From Gnetum montanum (Eukaryota > Streptophyta > Gnetopsida > Gnetales > Gnetaceae), in NCBI GenBank assembly GCA_015680685.1, contig MNCI01010828.1, positions 99,580-163,579 on the forward strand: DNA of 64,000 nt, given 5' to 3'. The notes under the pieces are model-generated. The model worked only from the letters and a program-made list of their open reading frames with translations. It had not been told where the DNA came from and ran no database searches. Positions 34,130 through 46,133 of the stretch are shown here, piece after piece (positions within the stretch are counted from its first letter, which is position 1; each line of letters starts with the position of its first letter). Position numbers and translations under genes: made by a program.

Positions 34130-35290
34130 CATGGAAATCAATGGACATCTTTACAAGGTGTGCGTTGATGGCCTAGTTCATTGGTATGTACCTAATGCTA
34201 ATTAACTACGTGTTCTCCAAGGTGCTCATGAGGGTCCTTATGGGGGCCACCATGCTAGGAGACACATGACCATTAAGATCCTAATGGTAGGGTACTATTA
34301 GCCCACCATCTTCAAGGACGATCATGAATATGTTTGCTCTTGTGAATGCTATCAACGAGATGGTCAAATGACTGCATGAATGGAAGGACCTCAATAGTTG
34401 ATTTAACCACTAGAACCCTTCAACATATGGGGCATCGACTTCATGGATTTCATCACACCCATGTCAAATGGAAAGGCATATATAATCATTATCATTGATT
34501 ACTACACAAAATGGGCAGAAGCAGCATCCATCATTAATTGTACATCATCCACTGCTACGTTGTTTGTACAAAAAAATGTTGTAAACAGGTTTGGGGTGCC
34601 ATGTGCACTAATTTTTGACAAAAAAACCCATTTTATAGGTTCTACTTTTCACAAGCTTATGCAACATTTTGGTATTGAACATAAATTAACAACACCCTAC
34701 CATCCCTAAGCCAACAATCAAGTAGAAGTTACCAATAGGAAGATCACAAAGATACTAGCAAGAACTATTAGCAAATATAGGAGATATTAGAGCACAAAAT
34801 TAAATAATATCCTCTAGGCATACCACTCAATATGGAAATTTCCTATAGGCTACTCTCCCTATGAGTTGGTGTACAAAAAACTTCTAATGTTTCCAATTCA
34901 ATCCAAACTTAATACACTCTCAATAGCCTATGACCTAGACCTTGACCTATGTCTTGCAAAAAAAGAATAATTAATCAACCTAAATGTGATAGATGAAAAT
35001 TGATTAGTGACCCTATCCTTGAATGAAGTGCACAAGGCATTCAACAAATAATGATATGACCTAAGAATCAGAAGGATCAAACTTTAACCTAGAGATAAGA
35101 TCCTCTACTAGAACCCCACACACGTACCTCAATGAACTAAGTTCTAGACATTGTGGGAAGGGCCTTATATAATTTATGAAACCTTTTCTTATGAGGCCAT
35201 GTTGATCAACAAACTTGAGAACCTAGATAAAATATAGTTGGTCAACATCCAATAGGTAAGGCCTTTCCACAAGCCCAAGTGAGATAGTAC
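34130..35290 (+). pseudogene. INT: Element C integrase relic
   Basis: The N-terminal finger (GAHEGPYGGHHARRHMTIKILM, SCECYQRDGQMT) has lost a Cys position. The catalytic core at 34430-34709 reads WGIDFMDFITPMSNGKAYI, IDYYTKWAEAASI, RFGVPCALIFDKKTHF and TTPYHP, with both Asp residues present; QVEVTN supplies the Glu region. The C-terminal tail (LSIAYDLDLDL, GPYIIYETFSYEAM, LVNIQ) ends near 35290. It is the best kept integrase core in the window after F. Confidence 0.85.
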
Positions 35291-36000
35291 AATAAATACC
35301 TTAATAGATGGGCAACCACACTCAATGTTTTGGATCTTCTTCTTCCAACTTAGTCATGAGGGAGATTGCCATCCATAGTAATCATATACATGACTCTTTC
35401 ATTTTTCTATGTTTTTTGTTTCATACATTTTTTTTGCAGATTATTTATTTTACACATTTTTTATTTTCAAAACTTATTCCTATTTTACACCATTGTTAGT
35501 ACATTTAAATTTTTCTTAAATATTTTATACTTTCTTACATATTTCACTTTATTTTAGTGTGATTTTCTAGTTTTTGTTAATAAGAGTGCTTTATGCTAAT
35601 AGGACACAATGATGTTGTAGCTATTGCTAATGGTGGTTTATGCTTAATGTTTTTGCTTGATAATGTTTGATTTCCATTTTTAAATTTTTGTACCAATGAC
35701 TAAGGCATGGTTTCTTTTTCATGGAATAGGTAGTGATTCCACGACATCCATCCATCCACCCAAAAAAATCTATAGTTTTATTTTATATTTGAAATATGAG
35801 GTCCCTTTCATTCAATAAAATTTTAGTAAATTTGTGACCTTGGTGGTTTCCAAAACTAGGAAGGATTTTAAGGTTCGCATAGGGTGTGACTTCAAGGGGA
35901 CTCAATACTCTTTGTACTCTTTTACTTACTTGGGTGCATGAGTGTTTTCATGAATTTCTTACTATTCTGTGTTAATCATAAATAGGAAGTTAAGGGTTTT

Positions 36001-36181
36001 CTCTCCTCCCTGCTCCTTCTACGCGCTACACACATTGGTCAGCACGGCGCGTGCAGTAGCACATTTTCTATGAACAGACAGTCTGCATCGCTGCTGTGCA
36101 TTTTTGCATTGTAGACTGTGCGGTGTGTTTGCGCTTGCGGTTTTTCTCTTGGGCAAACCAGGCGTACAGCGTGTTGCTGGT
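36001..36181. other. GC-rich foreign-looking segment beside a single N
   Basis: About 180 bp (CGCGCTACACACATTGG ... CAGCGTGTTGCTGGT) replace the A-rich block found here in B and E. Composition and CpG content differ sharply from the flanks, and it ends at an N (36182). A misjoined or contaminant read is likelier than a natural insertion. Confidence 0.55.
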
Positions 36182-36669
36182 NAATTCAAAGCACACCACT
36201 TAGACAAATAAACGGGCTATAAGCACTTGTTATGGGACTAGAAAGACATGTTACCCATGCCTGAAGGTCCCCTTTAACTAAGGCCCTCTCTCACTTTTTA
36301 CTTCTCTTTTCTTCCCTTTAAGGAATGGTGGTTGTTCTGTAGAAGCACTCTTGTATCTCAAGGGGGTGGATTGGTCTTGGAGTGGTGATGTGAAGTCACT
36401 GAAAGTGATTGGTTTTGGTCTAGACTAAGGATGGATCTTCTCAGGTCATTTAAACACAAATCCTTCGAAGATCTTCATAGGTGATTAGTGGTTCATGAAT
36501 TCACACATTCTCTATTAAAGTTTTAAATTTTTGAGCTTTCAAAGATCCTCTTCAATGATTTCATCATATTCTTAACTTTTATGGGATTCCATAGACCCTA
36601 AAGTCATTCAAAAATTCCTTGTATTTTTTAAAATATTCCAATTAAAAAAAAATTTTATGGACCCCATAA

Positions 36670-36742
36670 ACAGGGCCCTGTCTACGAAGCCCATGTGTAT
36701 ACATAGCCCCATTGATGCAGCACAAAAATCCTATATATATGT
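36670..36742 (+). promoter_or_regulatory. Internal U3-like promoter cassette of element C
   Basis: CTACGAAGCCCATG and AGCCCCATTGATGCAGC resemble the GGCCCCTATTGATGTGACC units of C's own 3' LTR U3 (40330-40360), and TCCTATATATATGTG at 36729 acts as the TATA-like box. It lies about 450 bp before the 3' ORF. Function is inferred. Confidence 0.48.
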
Positions 36743-37130
36743 GTGACCAGCTTTTAAATTTTCATGTTTTCTCTTAAATGCCCAAGGAGTTTTTGCAGTT
36801 TTTAGAGCTTAAAACCTTCAAGAGCCCATAACTCTCTAATCCTTTCTCTAAATCACACCATTATTTGACCTTGTAGCTTCCAAAGGTAAGCTCTTAGTCA
36901 TGGGGACCACAAATGTGCCATTTTTGATAGAAATTTTTTCAACATTTTTCTAACTCCCACAAAGGTTTAACTAAGGAATCAATATTAAAACACCAAATTA
37001 CAAGAGTTAAACTTTTCCAATGAGCTTTGGTGATACTTACATAAAAATTAACTAATTAATAAAATAATAATAAAATAATCAATCTACCATAGTCCAACAA
37101 AAGCCAAATGTAACTAATTAATGAGATAAG

Positions 37131-37192
37131 GTATCCAAATATTCTAAGTTATACATTATATCTACTAATCCATAGATGTGTTATGATTGTAG
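37131..37192 (+). other. Putative mini-intron before the 3' ORF, element C
   Basis: Donor ATAAG|GTATCCA, branch-like CTACTAATCC, acceptor TGATTGTAG, then ATGGCACC at 37193. 62 nt. The upstream AAAG|GTAAG at 36886 could splice to the same acceptor (307 nt). Confidence 0.6.
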
Positions 37193-40055
37193 ATGGCACC
37201 AAAAGGCAAACACACATAGGAAGGAGGACCATATTAACCAAGGGAAAATGGCCAATAATGAGAAAGGGCCAAGAATAGGCTTAGGAAGAACTAATCACAA
37301 CCCATGCTACGGGACCTCTTAGGGAGGAGGTCGAAGTGGAGTCTATTTGTCATATTCTAGAACAGGTGGTAGCAATAGAACATTCCCACTAGAATGAGGC
37401 ACTAACTCAACATGCGAACCTTGAGGTGGCCTTGAAAGAAGCTTTCCTAAATCAAATTAGATCAAGGGAGGTTTAGAAAATACTACTCTAAGATTTGAAC
37501 TTCAACTCTTTCTTCGAGTAAGCACCTAAAGAGGTATAGGACCAACTGAAGATCTCTCCCATGTGGCCAATTATCACCTCCAGTTGGAAGTGGTACATGG
37601 GAGAGATGTTCCTATTTTGGATTAATAGGTAGGCCAATTCAATGGTTAGGATCAAGGACATTTTAGTGTTCTACTCAATGTAGGTCACTACAAAGGCACT
37701 TGGGTTGCCTAAAACTGGGAGGAATCTTACTGAGATTCTAATGTAAGTAGATTCCACCATTAAGAAGGAATGGGTTCAATGGTGCTATGGTGTCGATTGT
37801 AAGAAGTATGACATGCTCACACTAATAGAAAGAATCCATTACAAGATTGTGGCCTTTCACCTAAATCCCATGGTTAGGCCCAACAAGATCACTATCTTTT
37901 TTACCTGTGCGTGTGCTACTCTTAGTGAAAGATTCCTAGTCAACCTTCCATAGCTAATATATTTGGAGATAGAGAAGTAATTCAAGGAGAATGAACATGG
38001 AAGGAAGGCACTCCCCTTCCATGCCTCATTAGAAAACTATGTCGAAGGGGAGAAATAGCTTGCAATACCAATGATGTTGTCTAATGCATATTGAAAGCTA
38101 GTTAGGCAGAGATGATGAAGGACAAAAATCCTGCAACAACAATCCAAGAAGAGGAGCAGTAGTTACCACCTCCACCTACCACTCAAAAAATAGTGTTGAA
38201 TGTCACTACAACATTCTAGTATTTGCATAAGTTTCAATAATGCCTCTTGAGAAAGCAAGAGTAATGGGTAGGCATGAGTGGTGGAGACCCATCTATCTAT
38301 CGGCTTATGTTGAGTCACTTGAATGAGGTGGCTCAAACAATCAACCTGGTGGGAGGTGGTGGATCCATTTTCTCTACCCAATGAATGTAATTATTCACAA
38401 GGTCAAATCCTAGCACTAGAAAGGTAATGGTATCTCTTTTAGAATAGCAACAACTCTCAAATATTTTTGGGAAAGCTACAACCTTTTTAGTGCACTTGGA
38501 GAAGGGCGTGGGAGAAATAGTACTAATGATGCAGCACCAAAGGCAAGAAGAAATAGCAGAGATGATTGCTAATAGAATTACTAAGACACTTAATGCACCT
38601 ATGGCATCTATACCAGATGTCATTTCAATTAAATATGTGTAGACATTTTCAGGAATCATAAACAGTAGACTAAGTGTAGCACAACATGAATAACTGTTGG
38701 ACCAAATAGTAGGAATTGGGCAACTACTTTTGGATATCTTTAACCTTCTAGATAGTATAAATACAACCTAGTCAAAGCTACTAGAAGCAAGAGGCAAGAA
38801 TCTTATTTTGGAAGGGCAACTCAAAACGACTAAAAATATGAATGAATGCTTGACTGTAGAAGTTGTTGAACTAAGAGTCCAAATTGTTGACCCTACATTT
38901 TTCAACCTAGCATTAACAAGAGATGAAGCTCTTGAACAACCTCCCACTAGGTTGAAAGGGGTTGAGGATGTAATGGAGATAATAATGTTCTACTGATCCT
39001 TGGTAGAGGCCACCTAGCATAAAATTTAGAAGGCCATGGATTTGACCCATTAGGAGAATGTGGAGTTGATTGTAGAAAATCATTGCTTGTGAAATGTTAA
39101 TGCACATAAATAATGATTGATTGATTTTATCCATCAATAGCAGGAGTAACTAGCCAAAGCAAATATAGAGTTAAGGAGATTGGTAGCTGAGAATAGAAAC
39201 CTCTCTAGGGAGAAGGTCCATTCCCTTCGTGCAAAGACTGCAATAGAAGTAGTAGCTTGGAAATTAGAGGCTTTCAAATTTTACAGAGTAAAAAATTCAT
39301 TTCAGGGACTAAGTCAGCCTACAAAAGGAAATAAATTAGAAACACATTCAAGTGACGAAGGCAAAGGTAAATGAGACCCTCTAGCAACTCCAATAAGGAC
39401 ACAAATTATGGTAGTCTATCATTGTTGGGATTGATCAATATAATAAAGTAGAAATTTTCTTGAAGGAGTTGTAGATAGAGAAGATAATCAAATATATGGA
39501 GCTTGCCAACCTTTTATACACAAACCTAGCTATGTTAACTATTGGGCAGCCATGGCCAAAACTAGAAAAGTAGGTGGCTAGCTCATACTTTCTGTACAAT
39601 GTTGAGTTCAAGCACCATAAGGACACTAAGTAAAAGCTTGCGATGGAAAACGCTAAACTTGATGTTCTCAAGGGAAAATACACTGATTAGAGATCTACTA
39701 CCGAGAGCCTAGCTAAAAGAATGAATGATTACTAGGAGTTGCAAAATGCAGTCAAGGCATTCGATGTCAAATGTAAACAATTCACTACTTGATTCATCAA
39801 TGTCAAGGAGCTATTCCCATTAATGCCCTATTTATGGGATATTCCCATTCTAGCCCACATTGATGATGTCACATGGATTGTGAATGATCCCTAGAATAAG
39901 GAGGATAAGATGAAGAAATTACTACATGTCTTTTACCTTCTATCAGAGGTAGCAGATGCATCAAGATAGCCACAACCTCCTTAGCCATTGTGTGTGCCTG
40001 AAGTGGTGAAGGTCCTTTAGAATCTTTAGAACCTTTACCTCTCTGGACTACTTAA
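37193..40055 (+). pseudogene. Element C 3' ORF relic: plant-transposon-protein-like domain plus coiled coils
   Basis: ATG 37193 begins MAPKGKHT and then hits a stop where B has Gln. The plant-transposon-protein-like domain spans about 37550-38050 (homologous to B 22010-22520). Coiled-coil segments include 38800-38996 (LILEGQLKTTKNMNECLTVE), 39180-39330 and 39440-39700. The C-terminus near 39830-40055 retains DDVTWIVNDP and KEDKMKKLL, matching B's end. No catalytic motif or membrane segment is recognisable. Function unknown; a structural or accessory role for the element is only a guess. Confidence 0.66.
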
Positions 40056-40277
40056 TCTTCTTGACTATTTTCATGCCATCAAAGTATGTGTTGTCTAGTT
40101 TGAGTAGTCATGTCATGGTGTTCAATTTTGTATCATAAACATCACAAATTTTGTAATGATGTCGATCTGTACACTTGGGCACTTAGTTTTGTTATGTCAG
40201 TTTGTTGTGTCTAGTGTCAGTCAATAATCCCATACCTTCCTAATTTTGTAAAGAAACTCAAGAACAAGTTTTCATTT

Positions 40278-40290
40278 AGTCATGGAGGTA
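40278..40290 (+). promoter_or_regulatory. Polypurine tract of element C
   Basis: AGTCATGGAGGTA directly before TGATGAAG at 40291. Confidence 0.75.
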
Positions 40291-40651
40291 TGATGAAGCA
40301 TCATAGTGACACATCGATAGGCCCCTATTGATGTGACCTTGTCAATAGGCACCCATCGATGGGCCCCTGGTTGAAGCAGCCACATCGATAGGGTGTTGTC
40401 TCATTAACATAGTATTTGCTATGTTTATGAGGCCTCATCGATGTAACTCCATAATAAAGTTTATAAATACATGCTCACCCACCATGTTTATAGCATGTCT
40501 TGTCATAGTTGTAGCGGACCTCTTACAATTTTATCATTTGAGAATTAGAATATTTTTCTGAGTGCTCGTAGTAGGAGTTAGAAAGTGTATGGATATTTAT
40601 TCAAGCACTAATGTACCTAGGCATAGCACTGTGAATGACAATAAAGACGAG
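40291..40651 (+). repeat. 3' LTR of element C, part 1 of 3
   Basis: TGATGAAGCATCA start, a U3 array of ATCGATAGGCCC/ATCGATGTGACC units, TATAAATA at 40462-40469. It stops at ACGAG (40647-40651), the insertion site of D. Confidence 0.85.
40647..40651 (+). repeat. Target-site duplication of element D (left copy ACGAG)
   Basis: ACGAG at 40647-40651 is repeated at 47416-47420. Removing D restores AAAGACGAGC, the text of related LTRs (compare 48017-48025). Confidence 0.88.
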
Positions 40652-41575
40652 TTATGAGACGCGATATGCACAAGCCGTGATATCGCATCGTCCCCTACGA
40701 TATCACATACGTGATATTGCGGTCCGCCACCAAATCTATAAATAAGAGGCGGCACTCCACTCATTTGGAAATCATAGGCTAAAGTAGTGAAGCTCTGGTG
40801 AATTGATCACCCCCAGAGATAGAATATTTTCCATGTGCCCGCAGTAGGAGTCCCCCAAGTGAACGGTTCTTTATTTGAGCAGCTTTGTACCTGAACGCAA
40901 GTTGTGTACGGTAATAAAGACGAGCTTTGTGGATAAACCTTGCAGTACATGGATAGGTTTATTTAATGTTATTTATTGCTTTCCTAGTAGCGCGGCATGA
41001 GTACGACTTGGTTACGAGCATTGACGAATGTGTACGGCTAACCAAGGAATCAGCTACTCATCGCAATTAGATTCTCTCACGCTTGGACGAGTACGACTTG
41101 ATTACAAGCATCTACGGATGTGTACGGCTAGTCAAGGAATCGGCTGCTCGTGACACTTAGGCTAGTTAAGTGCCTCAGTACGACCACTTCGAGCACGTGC
41201 GTTACGTGTGGTGATCCTAGTAACGATTAGCGTTTGGTAGCCACAGTTGCACAGTTCAAGGTGTGTACAATAAGTGGGAATGGATGCTGACGCTAGTTAA
41301 TATAGACTTAGGCCCTTAGTTAGAGTTAGTTAGTTTTCTCAACCCTTCACTCTTTAGCATAGGAGATAAACCTGAAAAGACCAAAAAAAATCATATACCT
41401 CGGACTTACTTAACCATACACCATGACAACAACAAGTAAGTCTGGGAAGACAACGAATAATTAACCCCAAGTGTTCCATGGGGCATTTAGGCATTTAGTC
41501 TGCAGAGTTCGACCGGATCGCGCGTGCTACGCTCGTTTCGTATGGTTGAGTGTAGGGGTACCTCGCCACTCATCA
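40652..41575 (+). repeat. 5' LTR of element D
   Basis: 924 bp ending CTCATCA. U3 array: GACGCGATATGC, GTGATATCGC, GATATCACATACGTGATATTGC, then TATAAATA at 40737-40744. Downstream are two tandem copies (about 41000 and 41092) of a unit with GAGTACGACTTG...CAAGGAATCGGCT; it lacks about 15 bp found in the 3' copy. Confidence 0.92.
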
Positions 41576-41594
41576 TTGGCTCCGTTGCTGGGGA
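41576..41594 (+). promoter_or_regulatory. Primer-binding site of element D
   Basis: TTGGCTCCGTTGCTGGGGA, the closest match in the window to the tRNA-Asp-type consensus (two differences). Confidence 0.88.
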
Positions 41595-41717
41595 CTAAGT
41601 GTTTTTACATCAATTAGAACATTAGGAAATCTTTCACATCGTTGTGATCCTTAACGAACCTTTGGGTTAATTAGTTAAATAAGAACATATATAATGGTGA
41701 GTAGCACACCAACAACA

Positions 41718-44014
41718 ATGGCTTCTTCTCATAAGGTTAACTCACCTAGGAATAACACAGAAGACAGTCAGCAACATATACATAACCTAAATCAACCAAG
41801 TCCTAAGTAGTATAAGATGACATATACTCATCCCGATGAGTATATTCCTAATTTTACTTTTGTTCTCCATTAAGACGAACAACTGCGGTGGAGAGATTTG
41901 CAAGGTAACATCATATTACCCCCAGATCGATCAGTCCCTAACATGCTCTTCCGTGCCTTGGCACAAATTGGCATGCAAGAACTATTTTCAGAATACATTA
42001 TGGATGACTTTGACATAAGGGATTATCATCCCACAGATGCCCAATGTATGAGGGACGAAAGGCAGGAGAGCCAACACTCATTGTTGAAGGGCAAGGTCCC
42101 CCATGTCCTTAGTGAAATAGGAGACGAGGAACCCCTCATAACGGGTTTCTTAGGAAATGATGTTCCTCCTCCTCACAATGGTGAAGAGGTTGGGCATCAG
42201 AGCCTTCGATCAACTGTACATGCTGTGGGCTCTGACTCCCGTGAACACCAACTGTTCACGGCAGGAACGACCACTCACACTAAGGATGGACACTTAGATT
42301 GTTACAACAATTGGGGCCGAAGCAGCCGAAGAGAAGGTGAGAAACATTGTCATGGTGATGGATCCCCTTCCTCTTCCCCTTCATCTCATCATTCACACTC
42401 TCCTTCCACATCTGGGCGCAACCACCATGAACATAAAGGTGAGGATAAAAGTAAAAAGGATGAAAGACCTTGATGGGAAGGTTGGGAGTTAGGACAAGGG
42501 CAAGGACGTAGGGAGAGTAGGGAACCACCACGAAGACATCATAGACGTCATGACAGGGAGGATCATGAAGAACCCCTACTCACAACCTAAAGCATGCTAG
42601 ACATCACAGAGGCAGTTAGGATCCCCACAAGGCACTTAAAAGATAGTCGGATCAAGCATTTGGACATAAATAATATCCCACGTTTTGAAGGGGGATACAA
42701 CGCTGATCCTCAACATCATTTACAGGAATTCCACGATGCCTGTGCCTTGCAGAATATAGATAATGAGTGGCAGAAGCTTAAGTTGTTCCCAAGGACACTC
42801 ACCAAAGAAGCAGAGAGTTGGTACCGGTCCTTAGAACCGGAAACCATCAGGAGGTGGAGTACGATGCTCAAACTGTTCAACAACAAATATTAGACGTACT
42901 CCAGAGTGTCCAATTTGCATAAGTAGATCCAAGGCTAGAAACAAGATGCTTATGAACCCTTGGATGCTGCCATGGCCCGCTACTATACATTGCTAGAGCC
43001 CATGAAGTTGAAAGTTTTTTGGAACAAGTAGCGCAAGAAGAGGGTGAGCTATGTAAGAGGGAAAGTGCAGAAGAATACAACTGCGATCCCTCCCTTCACA
43101 AGAAGGGAGTGAAATTTTGTGATGAGGAGGATGAGTCACCACTCGAAGAGTTGGTGAATCGAAAAACCATGCCAATCCAAAAGTTAACAACCGAGGTATC
43201 AAGTAAGGTAGACCAAATGTGGGATTATTTAGACTCAAGAATAGAAACAGTCTTAAAAATCATAGAAGAGTCTAAGGTAGAACAAAGTAGTGACAAAGGC
43301 AAAACCAAGTGGAGAAACTTAATCCCTGCACATAACAAGGGTAAGGGGAAAATTCCTATCTCCAATGAGGCTATGAATTCTGATATAGATGATGATAGTG
43401 GATGTGAGGTCTGCTACTATAACCATCCTAAGGGATGTTGCCCAATTATCTCACATCTGTAGGAGTCTGGGGTGTATGCGTTAAATCTAAGACTTAACCA
43501 ATGGCAAACACCCCGAAGGTTACCTTATCCACAAGGTAACCCAAGGTAGTTCCACCAACCCTTAACATATTACCCAAGTGGAATGCCTCCATAGCCTATT
43601 GAACAACATCAACAGTGGCAATACCCACAGTCATGGGGGATGCCACCGCCAACACATCAGTACCCTTACCAGTAGCCTGATCCTTATGATTATTATGTGC
43701 AACAACTAGTTTCTCCAGGTGACTCTATGGGTCACACTACTCCCCAACGTCACTACCAAGTTTGGGAGTACTTTAGGAGGACTCCTTCTCCTTCAGGAGA
43801 TATCTCACATTCAGCCCATCCTCTAACTCCACCTGCACCTCTTCCACCTATAGTTCCCATACAACCTGTTCCAATAATGCAAGGGGAACTTCCTCCTCAA
43901 CCGCAGCAACGTCACGCTGCAAGAGCTGTAAATATCCAACCTACTGCTAGTTCTGACAACTGTAAAAAGAGAAGACCTTACTTCAGAACCAAAAGCCCAA
44001 ACAAACTCTCATAA
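41718..44014 (+). pseudogene. gag: Element D gag relic
   Basis: ATG 41718 (MASSHKVNSPRNNTEDSQQH) begins one reading frame to 42893 broken only by point stops at 41808 (TAG), 41871 (TAA), 42471 (TGA), 42588 (TAA) and 42891 (TAG); each is explained by C-to-T in a Gln or Arg codon. The N-terminal third is Ser/His/Gly/Arg-rich (about 42330-42560). The gag core is at 42594-42990 (IPRFEGGYNADPQHHLQEFH, LKLFPRTLTKEAESWYRSLE). A deletion of about 130 nt near 42998 removes the HIIDGLR segment. The knuckle CEVCYYNHPKGCC is at 43403-43442. A Pro-rich tail ends near 44014. Confidence 0.87.
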
Positions 44015-44089
44015 CAATAAGCGGTTGGGCACATGTATAGGCCTCTAACCACTAATGCTTCAGAGAACCCTTCAGTCCAACAACTAAGT

Positions 44090-44800
44090 ATGCAAACGGT
44101 TATGTTGACACATATAATAACTGACTGAATAAAGGTGGGCCACCTTCCTAGGAAACTATCTGACCCTGGGAACCCCTTAATTCATTTACAAATCGTCAAA
44201 AATACACCACATCGAGCTCTTCTTGACTCAGGTTCCAGAGTCAACCTAATTTCACAAAAGATGTATCAAGCCTGGAACCTGCCCAAACTTAAGAAGAGTA
44301 ACATACAACTGGAGCTGGCTGACCAGTCCATCATCATTCCCTTAGGATTGGTGGAGGACATTATCACCACTGTGTGTGGGTGGTCATACCTAGCCGATTT
44401 CCTGGTGATTGAGGTTAACAACGAAGGGGGCTTACCCATTATAATGGGAAGGCCGTGGCTAAGTACTGTAGACGCGTACCTAGGAATCCGCGATCTTTCC
44501 TTCAAAATCTATAAGGTAAACATATGTGGAAAGATCGAGAAGAAGAAGATTCCATGCATCACATACAGTGATTCATCGGGTGATGACATGGAGGATATGT
44601 CTCCATGTGAGAGGTGTGCCTATGAGAGAGAGAAACACAAGGATGCCTGTATGTAGAAACCACACAACCTATAGTAGACACCCCGTGGTTGATAGCTACC
44701 CGTAAGAGCAGAAAAATATGCATGGAACGAACTGAGGAAACTCATGCTAACAATGAAAGCATATATACATTGGAACATGAGCGTCACCAACTTCCACCCC
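44090..44800 (+). pseudogene. pro: Element D protease, well preserved, and linker start
   Basis: An open stretch of 173 codons (44135-44656) contains the retropepsin active site ALLDSGSRVNLIS at 44214-44252 with DSG intact, LELADQSIIIPLGLVEDI, TTVCGWSYLADFLVIEV and IIMGRPWLSTVDAYLGIRDL. It is the most complete protease in the window. The linker to RT continues to about 44800 and then breaks off: RT and beyond are missing. Confidence 0.87.
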
Positions 44801-46074
44801 TGAATCTACGATCATCAATTGGGAGAAGTTGGGCACTTCCAAGAAATTCAAATAGATGATCATTATTTCGGATCTCTCCCTTACAACTCAGTCACGGGGG
44901 AGATGGCCACCTATGCTAATCATATGGGGCCCTCAGTTCTTTTTCGATTTTTGTTTTACACATTTTTTTTCCACATTTTTGTTTTACATGTTTTTGTTTT
45001 ACAAATTTCTTTAACCTTTTTTTCAGGCCGATTACAACATCATTGTATTTTTCTATTTTGTGTGTGTATGTGTGTGCACCATCCACCATGTAAGTTCGCC
45101 ACCCAATAAGTGTTCAGGCCGATGGGATGAACTTTTTTTCATTGATTGCTAATGTTTGGTTTGTACCTTTAAGTTACAATGTTGACACTAAGGTATGTTC
45201 TTTTGATATGGTAGGCAATGAGTCCACTTCATCCATCCATCCATCAAAGTCTATGGTTTCTCTTGGCTTGGACGTGTACGATTTTCCTTCTAATAAGAAC
45301 TCTAACGAACCGGTGACTGCGTACTTCTCAAACTAAGGACGGACTCAAGGTTTGAAAAGGGTGTGACTTCAAGGGAACTTGATGCATTTGTGTTGGCCAT
45401 TCACTTGGGTGCTTGGATGTTNCTATGGTTGGTTTGAGGCTAGAGTTGGAATGAGATTTGCCAAGTCACATTAATCATGCAGTACACACGGGGTTGTACA
45501 CCACCTTGTCCTTAGGCTTCCATTCCATCCTCTTCTCTCCACCCTTCTCTCCACTATTCCCCTCATTGCCGGTTGTATCATTAGTGTATATTTTGGTAGA
45601 TATGTTGTTTTCTTTTTGGTAAATTCTTCTGGTTAAGACTTTAACTCTTGTTCCAAAGGACATTCCCAGAGCCTACGGACTCTTTGAATGTGGGATTGTC
45701 AGGGCACTAAGGGCATGAGCCTGCTTTGAGGAGGACCCACTAACATTCCTATTTGGTGCATTAGTTAAATTCTTTTCCTTAAACATTTTGCAATTAATTT
45801 TATTTTGTTCATTTTCATCTTGACATCTCTTTTCTCGTTGTCCTCGTTGTCCATTTTTATCTCTCTTCCTTACTCCTTTTCCTTCTCCATTCTTTTGCTA
45901 CCGGAGGTTTGCGATTAGTCATGGGGGTACGGGGCCTGATTTTTAGCTTTTTCTCCTAAGCCCCGAATTTTTTTTTCTTCCTAACCCCTACACCTTCGGT
46001 AGTCATCACTTATATATTCCCAGATCCATATCAGCCATACCACAACTCAGCCAATGGACTTACACCGAAGCAAG
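44801..46074 (+). other. Element D 3' noncoding region
   Basis: It starts at the deletion scar joining the protease-RT linker to the end of INT (about 44845), then PPT-like AGTCACGGGGGAG (44890), a T-rich tract, one N at 45422, and AGTCATGGGGGTAC at 45917, identical in core to a terminal PPT. No U3-like internal cassette is seen. CTTATATATTCCC at 46009 is TATA-like. Confidence 0.7.
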
Positions 46075-46133
46075 GTATAATCACATTGAAATTCATTTAC
46101 CCTTGATAATATAAGACTGTGTTGTATGTGCAG
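46075..46133 (+). other. Putative mini-intron, element D
   Basis: Donor GCAAG|GTATAATC and acceptor TGTATGTGCAG, followed at once by ATG 46134. 59 nt. Confidence 0.55.

Larger units (their letters stand above)
35291..37130 (+). other. Element C 3' noncoding region
   Basis: Gene-free. Landmarks: PPT-like AGTCATGAGGGAGA at 35353, a T-rich tract to 35560, a GC-rich foreign-looking segment at 36001-36181 followed by one N, AATTCAAAGCACACCACTT at 36183, an internal promoter-like cassette at 36670-36742, a GTAAG donor-like site at 36886 and AGTCATGGGGACC at 36895. The hairpin seen in A, B, E, F and H was not found. Confidence 0.68.

Noticed and set aside
33472-34176. Long open frames on both strands of about 210-234 codons
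   Set aside because: They run through the 598-N assembly gap; only the few RT residues at 33472-33531 are real sequence.
45061-45074. TG-rich run (TGTGTGTATGTGTGTG) as a telomere-like or recombination signal
   Set aside because: A short simple repeat in element D's noncoding region, with no telomeric TTTAGGG units around it.
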